This document shows, piece after piece, positions 50,611-59,445 of a stretch of DNA of 64,000 nucleotides. Source of the stretch: CAZCPB01 sp044223975 (GTDB lineage Bacteria > Planctomycetota > Phycisphaerae > Phycisphaerales > UBA1924). The position numbers and the translations under genes were made by a program. How positions within the stretch are numbered: the stretch's first letter is position 1; each line of letters starts with the position of its first letter. The notes beneath the pieces are model-generated. The model was not told the origin of the DNA and searched no databases. It saw nothing but the letters and a program-made list of their open reading frames with translations. Where the stretch lies: the NCBI GenBank assembly GCA_044223975.1, contig JBGALI010000022.1:1-64000 (forward strand), written 5' to 3'.

Positions 50611-50649
50611 AAAAACGAACCGACCGGCGAGAGTTCCCCGCCGGTCGGT
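50611..50649 (-). terminator. Rho-independent terminator after Cys-rich repeat gene
   Basis: Read on the minus strand: stem ACCGACCGGCG / CGCCGGTCGGT (11 bp, 50619-50629 and 50639-50649) with a 9-nt loop, followed by TCGTTTTT. It begins 26 nt after the stop of the gene ending at 50675. Confidence 0.85.
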
Positions 50650-50674
50650 GAAGAACATCAAATACAGCCGCGGC

Positions 50675-52306
50675 TCAGCAGCCGGCGACGAAGTGGTCCA
50701 TGAACGTGTCGAAGTCGTCGCCGTTCACGAACGCGTTGTGGTCGATGTCCGCGGCGGGGGATCCCTGCTCGAAGTCGTAGACGAAGAAGTCAAAGTCGTC
50801 GCCGTTGACGAAGGTGTTCACGTCGTAATCGGCGACACACGGGCAGATGTCCGCGTGCCCATCGCCGTCGCCGTCGACGCACGTCGTGAACGCGCCCTTC
50901 CACGTCGCCCCCTGGATGCCGGCGCACTCGGCCGCCTTGAGCACCAGGCAGAAGCCGGTGAGCGTGCAGCACGCGCCCGTGGGTTGGGGGCAGTTGGAGG
51001 TGGCGCACGTCGAACCCGCGCCCTTGAACGTGCCGCCCTGCGCGGTGCAGTTGGCCTGCGTCACGTTGTCCACGCACCCGCCGTTGGGCAGGCAGCACGC
51101 GCCCGTGGGGCACTGGCTGCCGTTGCAGGCGGTGCCCACGCCGAGCCACGAGCCGCCCGCGCCGGCGCAGTCGGTCTGGCTGAGGTTGTTGATGCAGAAG
51201 CCGCCGTTGAAGCAGCAAGCGCCCTTGGGAACCGGGCAGCTCACGCCCGCGCACGACGGGCCGTCACCCTGGTAGATGCCGCCCTGGGCCGAGCAGTCGG
51301 CCGTGGTCATGACCTGGCAGACACCGTTGGACAGACAGCACGGGCCGACGCCGGGCTGGCACGCCACTGACGACCACGTCGTCCGGGTCACGACGTCGCC
51401 CGTCGGGCGGCAGCCGGTCGCCAGGCCGCTGAATGCCTTCCAGCCGCCGTTGGGCGGGCAGCCGAAGGGACCGCAGTTCACGCCGTACAGCCAGTTGGCG
51501 TTGCCGAACGCCAGACCCGACACGTCGGTGCAAGGGAACGCGTTGCAGCACGTCGGCGGAGCGTTGGAGCAGGGGTTCTGCGTCTGCTGGTTGTGGTGAT
51601 CGATCCTCCAGCCCACCGTGAACTGGTGCGAGCCGTTGTCGGTGATGATGATCTGCTCGGGGTCGCCCGGGTCCACCGAGAAGTTCACGTTCACGCCGCC
51701 CGTGCCGGGCCCGAGGTGGATGTGCGGCAGGATCACGTCGTCGGACGAGAACGAATCGACCAGCGTTCCCGTGCTCGGGTTGCCCGACCAGAACAGGATC
51801 GACCACTGCGTCGTGGTCGAGATAACCGCGTTCGATGTCGCAAAGATCTGCTCGCAGAGGTTGATCTTGATGGGGAAATCGGCCGCCGCGAGCGTGTACG
51901 TCGCCGCGAAGATCTCCGTCTGGGCAAAGCCGGCCTGGGCGAAGTAGCTCCCACCCGTGAAGCTCGCGTCGGTCAGCGACGAGACCACGTTGCACGAGCT
52001 GCGCGAATCAAACCCCGACGCCATGCGCCCGTGAGGGCCGACGTACATCGTGTCAATCTGAGGGATGGTGACGGGGATCTCGATCAGGCGCTCGGCGCTG
52101 GGGTGTCCCGCATCCGCGGCGGTGGGTTCGGGCGCGGGGGCCGCGACGGCAGGCGAAGCCGGCGCCTCCACACCCGGCGAGCTCGCGGCAGGCCACGACG
52201 ATGCCGCGAGTGCCCCGATGCCCGCGATCAGGCCCGCGAGCGGTGCCCAAACCGCTCCTCGCGCCGGGGCGAACGGATTCCTGTCACGCGCGGAACGCTG
52301 GCTCAT
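50675..52306 (-). CDS. Secreted protein with Cys-rich repeats and GC-type dockerin tail
   Basis: 543 residues from ATG 52306 (AAGGG 8 nt upstream). An N-terminal anchor/signal (WAPLAGLIAGIGALAASSWP) and an Ala/Pro linker come first. Residues about 75-315 are a beta-rich domain. Then four tandem repeats of about 45 residues follow the plan G(A/P)CC-x3-G-x-C-x6-8-C-x4-GG-x5-G-x3-C-x4-CP, e.g. GACCFNGGFCINNLSQTDC. Each has six cysteines, presumably disulfide-bonded. The tail has DYDVNTFVNGDDF and DIDHNAFVNGDDF and ends HFVAGC. It is divergent from the VKOR-DsbA gene, a predicted disulfide-forming enzyme. Confidence 0.8.
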   Translation of the reverse strand: MSQRSARDRNPFAPARGAVWAPLAGLIAGIGALAASSWPAASSPGVEAPASPAVAAPAPEPTAADAGHPSAERLIEIPVTIPQIDTMYVGPHGRMASGFDSRSSCNVVSSLTDASFTGGSYFAQAGFAQTEIFAATYTLAAADFPIKINLCEQIFATSNAVISTTTQWSILFWSGNPSTGTLVDSFSSDDVILPHIHLGPGTGGVNVNFSVDPGDPEQIIITDNGSHQFTVGWRIDHHNQQTQNPCSNAPPTCCNAFPCTDVSGLAFGNANWLYGVNCGPFGCPPNGGWKAFSGLATGCRPTGDVVTRTTWSSVACQPGVGPCCLSNGVCQVMTTADCSAQGGIYQGDGPSCAGVSCPVPKGACCFNGGFCINNLSQTDCAGAGGSWLGVGTACNGSQCPTGACCLPNGGCVDNVTQANCTAQGGTFKGAGSTCATSNCPQPTGACCTLTGFCLVLKAAECAGIQGATWKGAFTTCVDGDGDGHADICPCVADYDVNTFVNGDDFDFFVYDFEQGSPAADIDHNAFVNGDDFDTFMDHFVAGC

Positions 52307-52475
52307 GTCGTGCCCTTTTTGGACCAAAGACGGACCCCGCCGGTTACGTCGGTCGTCCCGGCATGCTCCCGCCAACTTATCACGGGTTCTTGCGGATTGA
52401 TACACAATCTTGAAGCCGTTTGAGAACCGTTCGGCCCTATTTGCCAAGGGGTTCCGGTCGGGCCAGTATTCACCC

Positions 52476-54293
52476 GTGAACCATCGCACCAACCCACCCC
52501 CTCCTCCACCGGCCGGCACTTGGAGCGCTGGCTCCGGAAGCCGTGGTTGGTGGTGGTTTGGCATCGCGATGCTCGGGCTAGCCGCGCTGCTTTCTGCGCA
52601 GATGGCCCTTCAGCACGCGGCAGGGATCGGCCTGCCCGGGTGCGGTCCCGGAAGCCCCTGCGCCCGAGCCGCCGCCAGCCGCTGGGGCTCGCTGCCCGGG
52701 CTCGGCTGGCCGGTGTCGTACCTCGGAACGGCGTTCTTCTGCGGCGTTGTTGTTGCGTGGATCGCGGGGCGGGGCGCGATGAGCGGTGCACTCCTCGCGC
52801 TCGTGCGCCTGGGCGTTGCCGCGTCGGTGTTCTTCGTGGTCGTATCGATCGGCGAACGCCTGCTGTGCGCGTACTGCCTCGCGGTGCACGGCGCCAACTT
52901 CATCGGGTGGATCGCCGCCGAACGCGCCGCCGGTCCGGGCGGCGCGCCGCGCGTTCGCTTGAGGCGCACGCTGGCTTCCTTTGCCGTCGGCGCGGCACTC
53001 GTGGGTGTCGCGCTCGCGGTGCTCGACGTGCGCTCCCGCCGCGCCGCGGCAGCCACCGCCGAGAAGAACCTCGCCGTGTCCACCGAGGCGCTTCGAGGCG
53101 CGCCCGGCTCCGACGCCGCAAGGTCGTTCGGGGGGCGCTTCCCACTTGGGCCCGACCACGCGCGTGTCCGCGTGGTCATCTTCACCGACTACCAGTGTCC
53201 TGACTGCCGGTTGATCGAGAGCCAGGTTGAGGCGCTGATCAGGGCGCGGCCCGACGTGTCGCTCTCGGTGAAGCACTTCCCGTTCTGCACGGAATGCAAC
53301 CCTCGCGCCGAGCGCAACCTGCACCCCAACGCCTGCTGGGCGGCCCGTGCCGCGGAAGCCGCGGGCGCGCTCGGCGGCCCCGACGGCTTCTGGCGCGTGC
53401 ACCGCTGGCTCTTCGACAGGGGCGGCGCGTTCACCGATGCGGAGCTGCGCGCCGCACTGCCGGGGCTCGGCTTCGACGCCGATCGCTTCGTCGCGGAGAT
53501 GAGCTCGGACCGAACGCTGAACGTGGTCCGCGCCGACATCGACGAAGCCTTCGGAGTGGGCCTGAGCACGACGCCCATGATCTTCATCAACGGCGTCGAG
53601 CTCAAGGGCTGGACCGCGCCCGACGCGCTGAGCCGCGCCGCCGAGGCCGCCGCGTCTTCGTCTTCGCCCGCCACCGACCGGCCGCCCGAGGCGCTGACCA
53701 AGCTCGTGGCCGACTGGCTGGAGCAGCCGCGCTCGGTCATCCCGCCGGTGCCGCACCCGTGGGTCCGGGGCACGGCGAACGCCCACGTCCGCGTGGTGCT
53801 CTTCGGCGATTACCAGGAGCCCAACTGCGCCGAGGTCGATGCGCTGCTGCGGAAACTCGCCGCCGAGCGTCCCGACACCAGCTACGAGTTCCGCCACTTC
53901 CCGCTCGACCCGGCGTGCAACCCCATCGCCACATCGAACCTGCACCCGATGGCCTGCCGCATGTCGATCGCGGCCGAGAGCGCCGGCGCCGCGGGGGGCG
54001 AAGCGGCGTTCTGGACCGCGCACGAGTGGATCTTCGGGCACCAGCGCACGTTCACGGACCACGGTCTCCGCGCCGCGCTCGAGCCACTAGGCGTCACGCC
54101 GCAGTCGCTGGCCAACGCTTCGGTGGGGCCGGGGATCGCCGGCAGGATTCTCGCCGACTGCCGCGCCGCCGAGGCGGTGGGGGTAACGGGCATTCCGTAC
54201 ATCTTCGTCAACGACCGGCGCGTGCCGCGCTGGACGTACGAGGGGTTGCCGGTGATGGAAGCGATCGTGAAGCGAGCCGCGCAGGGCGAGTGA
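52476..54293 (+). CDS. VKOR-DsbA-DsbA fusion, disulfide-bond formation protein
   Basis: About 605 residues from GTG 52476 (TTG 52410 is an alternative). First comes a VKOR domain with four or five helices: GCGPGSPCARAAASRWG, GWPVSYLGTAFF, and the active CxxC in RLLCAYCLAVHGAN. Then a DsbA/thioredoxin-like domain with VVIFTDYQCPDCRLIES (CxxC) and cis-Pro TTPMIFINGVEL. A second DsbA-like domain begins VVLFGDYQEPNCAEVDALL, in which the first active cysteine is Glu, and ends with TGIPYIFVNDRRV. Predicted to make periplasmic disulfides using quinone as oxidant. It is divergent from a Cys-rich secreted protein. Confidence 0.88.
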   Translation: MNHRTNPPPPPPAGTWSAGSGSRGWWWFGIAMLGLAALLSAQMALQHAAGIGLPGCGPGSPCARAAASRWGSLPGLGWPVSYLGTAFFCGVVVAWIAGRGAMSGALLALVRLGVAASVFFVVVSIGERLLCAYCLAVHGANFIGWIAAERAAGPGGAPRVRLRRTLASFAVGAALVGVALAVLDVRSRRAAAATAEKNLAVSTEALRGAPGSDAARSFGGRFPLGPDHARVRVVIFTDYQCPDCRLIESQVEALIRARPDVSLSVKHFPFCTECNPRAERNLHPNACWAARAAEAAGALGGPDGFWRVHRWLFDRGGAFTDAELRAALPGLGFDADRFVAEMSSDRTLNVVRADIDEAFGVGLSTTPMIFINGVELKGWTAPDALSRAAEAAASSSSPATDRPPEALTKLVADWLEQPRSVIPPVPHPWVRGTANAHVRVVLFGDYQEPNCAEVDALLRKLAAERPDTSYEFRHFPLDPACNPIATSNLHPMACRMSIAAESAGAAGGEAAFWTAHEWIFGHQRTFTDHGLRAALEPLGVTPQSLANASVGPGIAGRILADCRAAEAVGVTGIPYIFVNDRRVPRWTYEGLPVMEAIVKRAAQGE

Positions 54294-54314
54294 GCTAAGG
54301 CCCGCGCAACCTCG

Positions 54315-55145
54315 TCATCGCCGGCGGCGCACGCCAACCAGCGCGAGCGCGGCAAGCGGCGCCGCGGTTCCCGGCGCCGGCACCAGCGTGTCCACGTGCT
54401 TGATCAGTTCGCGCAGCGTGATGTCGGTCGCGGCCGTGGCGCCGGCCAGCGGAGTCTGGATCCCCACGTGGATGTGGCCCGCGGCCACGGTGCGGAACTC
54501 GGCGTTGATCGCGTCGTGCGTGTCCTTGTACCACACCCCGTGGTAGGCCATGTACTCCGACAGGAACCCGCCGCCGTACCCGGTCTGGTCGATGAAGGCA
54601 TTGAACCCCAGGCCCGCCGCGTTCACCGCGTTCATGATGTTCGTCATCGGCAGGCTTGAATGGCGCACGAACCCCGCGGGGACGCTCGCGTCGGGTGGGC
54701 TGGGCGTCGGCTGGAAGGGTGCGGTGTAGTCGTCCACCCACGTCTGGAGGTTCCGCTGCGAGTACTCGATCTCCCAGTTCTTGCCCATCGAGCCGCGGCT
54801 GAAGGTCAGAATCGCGACGGGCTTGACCATCTCGGTGATCCGCGCCCAGTCGGCCGAGGTGTCCTGGTAGTCGACTTCAAAGTCCCCCACGCCCTGCCCG
54901 AGGCCGTTGGGGAACTCGGGAAAGAACGAGTACAGGTTGTAGCCGCGGCCCTCCCAGTTGCCGCCCTGCCAGCCGCCGGGGTTCTGGGCCGGGTTGGTCG
55001 AGAACTTGCGCACCATGTTGTTGGTCGGCGGCCAGTAGCCGGTGATGAGGATGTTGTTGGTGAAGCCGGCCAGGGCCGGTGAGCACGCGGCAATTCCCGC
55101 GAAGACGGCCGCGGCGCACGGGCTGATCGAACGCGTTCGGCGCAT
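54315..55145 (-). CDS. Secreted pyroglutamyl-peptidase-like protein with PEP-CTERM-like tail
   Basis: 276 residues from ATG 55145 (AAGGGAG 5-6 nt upstream). Signal peptide ends SPALAG. NNILITGYWPPTNNMVRKF matches the start of pyrrolidone-carboxylate peptidases (C15, hLLTGFxPF...N). SRGSMGKNWEIEYSQRN aligns with the catalytic-Glu region, GGFLSEYMAYHG with GTYVCNDLFYH (nucleophile Cys replaced by Ser), and AAGHIHVG with the catalytic-His segment. The C-terminus PAPGTAAPLAALALVGVRRR is a PEP-CTERM-like sorting signal. Either an inactive or a Ser-variant surface hydrolase. Confidence 0.7.
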   Translation of the reverse strand: MRRTRSISPCAAAVFAGIAACSPALAGFTNNILITGYWPPTNNMVRKFSTNPAQNPGGWQGGNWEGRGYNLYSFFPEFPNGLGQGVGDFEVDYQDTSADWARITEMVKPVAILTFSRGSMGKNWEIEYSQRNLQTWVDDYTAPFQPTPSPPDASVPAGFVRHSSLPMTNIMNAVNAAGLGFNAFIDQTGYGGGFLSEYMAYHGVWYKDTHDAINAEFRTVAAGHIHVGIQTPLAGATAATDITLRELIKHVDTLVPAPGTAAPLAALALVGVRRRR

Positions 55146-55235
55146 GAAACTCCCTTTCGACACCGAGCCGACCGAATCTAGAAACCTACCTCCGAATCGG
55201 AGCGGCGGCCAACGAAGCCTCAAAAACAGGCGCTT

Positions 55236-56981
55236 TTACCCGCCGCGGCTGTGGGCCGTCGCGGACGGGTCGATCGTGACCGCCTCGACGGGGAGCACGA
55301 TGCGGAAGGTGGCGCCGCGGCCCGCGGTCTGGCCGTTCTTGCCGTCGACTTCGATGCGCCCGCCGTGCTCTTCGACGATCCGCTTGCTCACGGGGAGCCC
55401 AAGGCCGGTGCCGCGGACGCCCTTGGTCGAGTTGAAGGGCTCGAAGATCCAGGGCAGGCGGTCGTCGGGGATGCCCGGCCCGTTGTCGATGACCGTGATT
55501 TCCGCGTAGGCGCGGGAACGCGGATCGGGCGTGCCGTGGTGATTGGCGGGCGCGCCGGGCGGCGCGGGGTGGTACGCGGCGCGGACGGTGACGGCGCCGG
55601 TGGCGGGCTCGACGGCCTCGATCGCGTTGCCCATGAGGTTCATCATGGCCTGGTGCATGAGGGCCGCGTCGATGGGGATGGGCGGCATCTCGGGGTCAAC
55701 GTCGACGATCATCGCGACCTGCTTGGCGGCGCACTGGCCCTCGAGGAGCTGGGCGCAGTCGTCGATGAGGGGCCCGAGCTTCATGAGGTCGAGCTCGACG
55801 CGGCGCTGGCGCGAGTAGGCGAGCATGTTGAGCGTGAGGCCCATGATGCGGTCGAGGTTGCGCTTGAGGATCGCCCAGCCGCCCTTGGCGATCTTGAGGT
55901 CGTCCTTGCGGAGGCCCATCTCGACGACGTCCGCCCCGCCGCGCAGGCCCTGGAGGATGTTCTTGATGGAATGCGACAGGCTGGCGACGGTCTCGCCGAC
56001 GGCGGCGAGGCGCTCGGACTGGAGCTTCTGGGCGTAGAGCTCGGTGTTAGCGAGGGCCAGGCCGGTGTGCTGGCCGATGGCGTTCATGAGCGCAAGCTGC
56101 TCGGGCGTGAAGGTGTAGTTGGCCATCGTGCTGTCGATGTAGATGGCGCCGAAGGTGCGGTCGCGGTAGCGGATGGGGGAGCAGATCGCCGAGCGCACGG
56201 CCATCTGATAGATGCTGTCGCCGGAGGCGAAGCGTGCATCGGTCATGGCGTTGGTCGAGAGCACGCCCTCGCCCTGGCGGAGGCAGTGCTGGAGGATGGT
56301 GCGGCTGACGTGGATCCTGGCCGCGTCCTTGTCGCGGGGCGGGGTCTTGTACTTGACCACCGCGGGGCGGAGCGGGGCCTCGGGCGTCCCTGCCGCGGCG
56401 GCGCTCGTTGAGTTCGCGGGCGCGGGGCCGAACAGCATGATGAAGCCGCGCTCGGGCTTAAACTCCTCGAAGACAAGCTCCATGACGGCCTTGAGAAGTT
56501 CCTGGCGGTCGATCACCTGCTGGCTGGTGATGGTCGTGAGCTGGTAGATGACGCGGAGGTGCTCGACGGCGGCCTGGCGCGGCTCGGGCTCGGAGAGAAT
56601 GACCGAGTCCTCGTTGCTGATCATGGTCCGCTCGATGGCGGCGTCGATCTGCCCGGGCTTTAAGAGCTTGACCACGTCGGGCTCCTCTTCCTCGGTGATG
56701 CCGAAGATCAGGAGCGTGGCGCCGGTGCGGACCTGGTCGCCGGGGCGCAGGCGGGTGCGCTCGGTGATGCGGACCCCGTTGACGTACGTGCCGTTCTGGC
56801 TGTCCAGGTCGCGGATGAACCACTCGCCGCGGTCGGGCGTGAGCTCGGAGTGGCGGCGCGAGATGGTGGTGTCGTTGAGAGGGACGGCCTCGGTGGAGCG
56901 CCCGATGAGCTGGGGCTCGTTCTCGGGCAGGATGAACTTCTTGCCCTTGTCCGGACCCTGGATGACGGAGAGGACGAGCAC
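55236..56981 (-). CDS. FHA-GAF sensor histidine kinase
   Basis: 581 residues, soluble. The FHA domain at about 5-95 has LIGRS, ISRRHSEL and DLDSQNGTYVNG, all phosphothreonine-binding landmarks. A GAF domain spans about 150-320 (MAVRSAICSPIRYRDRTFGA). The kinase core has LAAVGETVASLSHSIKN with His337, an N box LMGNAIEAVEP, G1 DNGPGIPDDRLPWIFEPF and G2 GTGLGLPVSKRI. It would autophosphorylate in response to a ligand sensed by GAF or to a phosphopeptide. No response regulator is next to it, so the partner is elsewhere. Confidence 0.92.
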   Translation of the reverse strand: MLVLSVIQGPDKGKKFILPENEPQLIGRSTEAVPLNDTTISRRHSELTPDRGEWFIRDLDSQNGTYVNGVRITERTRLRPGDQVRTGATLLIFGITEEEEPDVVKLLKPGQIDAAIERTMISNEDSVILSEPEPRQAAVEHLRVIYQLTTITSQQVIDRQELLKAVMELVFEEFKPERGFIMLFGPAPANSTSAAAAGTPEAPLRPAVVKYKTPPRDKDAARIHVSRTILQHCLRQGEGVLSTNAMTDARFASGDSIYQMAVRSAICSPIRYRDRTFGAIYIDSTMANYTFTPEQLALMNAIGQHTGLALANTELYAQKLQSERLAAVGETVASLSHSIKNILQGLRGGADVVEMGLRKDDLKIAKGGWAILKRNLDRIMGLTLNMLAYSRQRRVELDLMKLGPLIDDCAQLLEGQCAAKQVAMIVDVDPEMPPIPIDAALMHQAMMNLMGNAIEAVEPATGAVTVRAAYHPAPPGAPANHHGTPDPRSRAYAEITVIDNGPGIPDDRLPWIFEPFNSTKGVRGTGLGLPVSKRIVEEHGGRIEVDGKNGQTAGRGATFRIVLPVEAVTIDPSATAHSRGG

Positions 56982-57055
56982 GGGGAACGATACGGGGGGA
57001 CAGGGGAATGAGGTGCGGGCACGGGTGAATCGTGCGTGCCCTCAAACGCAAGGAG

Positions 57056-57076
57056 CGACCGCGCCGGGCGCGGTCG
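57056..57076 (-). terminator. Hairpin after HAF/dockerin gene
   Basis: CGACCGCGCC / GGCGCGGTCG, 10-bp complementary arms with a single base between (so a 3-5 nt effective loop). It lies about 39 nt after the stop of the minus-strand HAF-repeat gene. No strong T run follows. Confidence 0.5.
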
Positions 57077-57114
57077 GTCTGGGGATGAGCCTTTGCTTGA
57101 AGGGAGCGGCGGGC

Positions 57115-58338
57115 TCAGCATCCGGCCGCGAAGGCGGTGTAGTACCCCTCGAAATCATCGCCGTTGACGAAGCCGTCTCGGTTGAAGTCTGAGGCGGGGT
57201 CGCCGTCCAGGAAAACCTGCGCGTAGGCGTCGAAATCGACGCCGTTGACGAAGCCGTCGTTGTTGAAGTCGGCGGGGCACGAGGTCAGTATGAACCCGCG
57301 CGTGCGGCCGTCGTGGCGCCCCCAGCCGACGATGGCGCCCGAGTCGTTGATCGCCTGCGCGTACTGCAGGGTCCAGCCGGTTCCCGAGGGGATGAGGGAG
57401 TTCAGGTCGATGGCGCCGTCGGCGTCGAACCTGGCCGCTCGCGGGCGTCCCTGTGCATCGAGTGACATGCCGACGATCTGGCCCACGGCGTTGATCCCGT
57501 TGGCCTCGGCGTACTCCCCGCCCAGAGTGCCGAGCGGGGTCATGGTCCCGGCCTGCCAACGGAAGGCCCGCGCGGCACCGTCGGCCAATCGCGACCAGCC
57601 GACGACGATGTCGTCGGCGTTGATGTCCCTGGCCCAACTGACGGGCCCGCCGAGAGTTCCCAGGTCGATCATCGGCTGACCGGGCCTCCAGAGGAACGCG
57701 CGGAGCGGCCCGGCGGACGAGAGCGAGACGCCGACCACGTGGCGCGCGGTGTTGATCGCCTCGGCGCGGCTGAACGGGCCGCCGAGCGTCCCCAGGTCGG
57801 TGATCGGGTTGTTGAGGCCGTCGGTCTTCACGGCGAACGCATGCATGATCATGTACCCGCCGAGGGTCTCGCCGGTGCCGGTCTGGCCGACCGAGTAGGG
57901 GGGCGTCGAGTTGCTGATGTCCGTCCCGCCCCCGGGCCCGACGTGCACGAAGAGAGGGAACCGGTCCGGGAGGTAGGGGAGCCCCGAAACAAAAGCGCGC
58001 CTGATGGTTCCGAAGGGAAAGTTCGGAGCGACCTCCGTTCCCACAAACGTTTCGGTGTCGTTGAGTGCGCCCGCCCAGACGTACGGAAGGCCCGTGCCAT
58101 CGATGGAAGACATGACGGCGACGACGCCCGCGGAGTCGTAGAACACAGTCTGCGTGCCCGAACCGTCGGCCAGTTCGCAGACGGCCATGGTGACGCCGTT
58201 GTTGTTCACGTCCCAGGCGTAGGTGGGGCCGTCGCCGCTCACCGGCAGGACCTCCCGGATCGAGTACTGCTGGGCGCCGGCTTCGGAAGCCGCGAGTGAA
58301 GCCAGGGCTGCCGCGAGAATCGAGTGATGGGCTCTCAT
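57115..58338 (-). CDS. Secreted HAF-repeat protein with GC-type dockerin tail
   Basis: 407 residues. Signal peptide MRAHHSILAAALASLAASEA. The HAF repeats are clear: ITDLGTLGGPFSRAEAINTA, MIDLGTLGGPVSWARDINAD and MTPLGTLGGEYAEANGINAV, each with VVG(V/W)S and RAFLW/RAFRW strands, which build a beta-propeller-like fold. The tail has DFNNDGFVNGVDF and DFNRDGFVNGDDF and ends FAAGC. The ligand and role of HAF proteins are unknown. It lies 27 nt after the neighbouring HAF gene on the same strand, so the two are likely one operon. Confidence 0.85.
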   Translation of the reverse strand: MRAHHSILAAALASLAASEAGAQQYSIREVLPVSGDGPTYAWDVNNNGVTMAVCELADGSGTQTVFYDSAGVVAVMSSIDGTGLPYVWAGALNDTETFVGTEVAPNFPFGTIRRAFVSGLPYLPDRFPLFVHVGPGGGTDISNSTPPYSVGQTGTGETLGGYMIMHAFAVKTDGLNNPITDLGTLGGPFSRAEAINTARHVVGVSLSSAGPLRAFLWRPGQPMIDLGTLGGPVSWARDINADDIVVGWSRLADGAARAFRWQAGTMTPLGTLGGEYAEANGINAVGQIVGMSLDAQGRPRAARFDADGAIDLNSLIPSGTGWTLQYAQAINDSGAIVGWGRHDGRTRGFILTSCPADFNNDGFVNGVDFDAYAQVFLDGDPASDFNRDGFVNGDDFEGYYTAFAAGC

Positions 58339-58365
58339 GGGATTTTCTCCTTTTTTCGTTGAGCG

Positions 58366-59445
58366 TCAGGGGTTGGGGATCAGGAGGAACGCGCGCGTCT
58401 TTCCGCCGAAGAGTCCGGACCCCACGATCCTGCCGGAATCGCTGATGGCGTTGGCGTTCTGGAGTGTCCAGCCCGATCCGGCGGGGATCCGTGAGTTCAG
58501 GTCGGTCAGGGTTCCGGCGCTCCAGACAAACGCCCTGGGCGTGGATTCGAACGCGGCGCCGGTGCACCTTCCGACCACCACTCCCGCGGCGTTGACACCG
58601 CGGGCCTGGCTCTCCACGAGTCCGGGCAGCACGCCCAGGTCGGTGAGCCTGCCCTTGTGCCACACGAACGCGTGAGTGACGAGGCCTTCGCTCAGGTCGG
58701 GATTCAGGGCCCCGGTCTGGGAAAGACCGGCGACGAATCCGTTGGCGCTCACCGCGCGGGCCTCGCTGCTCAGGCCGCCGAGCGTGCCCAGGGTGATCAT
58801 GCCTTCGCTGGGGTCATCGAGGAAGGCGTGACCACGGTCCAACGCGGTCATCGCGATGCCGACGATCTGCCCCGACGCGTTGATGGCATTGCCGACGGTC
58901 CATGACCCGCCACCGCCGGGCATCAACCCTGAGCTCTTGGTCGTGTCGACGAATCGGTACGCCCGCGATCCCTTGTAGTCGTCGTAGGTCGAGGTCCATC
59001 CGACGACCGTGCCCGACGGACTGATCCCGTTGGCGGCCGAGTACTGTCCGCCGAGCGTGGGGATGAGCGTCGGCGCACCCGCGGGGTCCCAGGCCACCGC
59101 GGCGCTGAACCCGAACGAACCACTCGTCCAGGCGCTGCCGCAGACGCGGCCGGTGTCGGAGATGCCGGTGGCGTTGGCGCCGGGATAGCCGGGCGGGACC
59201 GGAAGCACGGTCGCGATGCCGTTGACCCATTTGACGGGGCGGAATTGTCCGGAGCCGTTCGTCATCTCTCCGGCGATATCGCCGGCGGCGTTGATCGCGC
59301 GGGCGGCGGTCGACACGGCCCCGGGAGGCATCTGAAGTTCGACCACCGTGTACGTCTGGGCGCCGGCCGCGGAGCAGGCGAGCAGGGCTCGAAAGCCGGT
59401 CGCGGCGAGCAGGGCTGCAAGATACGTTGTTCGCTTGCTGGTCAT
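58366..59445 (-). CDS. Secreted HAF-repeat protein without dockerin tail
   Basis: 359 residues from ATG 59445 (AAGGAG 6 nt upstream). Signal peptide ends SAAGAQ. HAF repeats include ITLGTLGGLSSEARAVSANG and LTDLGVLPGLVESQARGVNA plus RAFVWSAGTLTDLNSRIPAG. The ending (WTLQNANAISDSGRIVG ... AFLLIPNP) matches that of the next gene up to the point where the dockerin tail would begin, so this copy lacks the tail. It is presumably released, or uses another anchor. Confidence 0.82.
   Translation of the reverse strand: MTSKRTTYLAALLAATGFRALLACSAAGAQTYTVVELQMPPGAVSTAARAINAAGDIAGEMTNGSGQFRPVKWVNGIATVLPVPPGYPGANATGISDTGRVCGSAWTSGSFGFSAAVAWDPAGAPTLIPTLGGQYSAANGISPSGTVVGWTSTYDDYKGSRAYRFVDTTKSSGLMPGGGGSWTVGNAINASGQIVGIAMTALDRGHAFLDDPSEGMITLGTLGGLSSEARAVSANGFVAGLSQTGALNPDLSEGLVTHAFVWHKGRLTDLGVLPGLVESQARGVNAAGVVVGRCTGAAFESTPRAFVWSAGTLTDLNSRIPAGSGWTLQNANAISDSGRIVGSGLFGGKTRAFLLIPNP

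Noticed and set aside
9209..58338. Cellulosome components because of dockerin-like tails
   Set aside because: No cohesin, scaffoldin or linked glycoside hydrolase carries the tail; the GC-ending tail fits a planctomycete surface-sorting module better.
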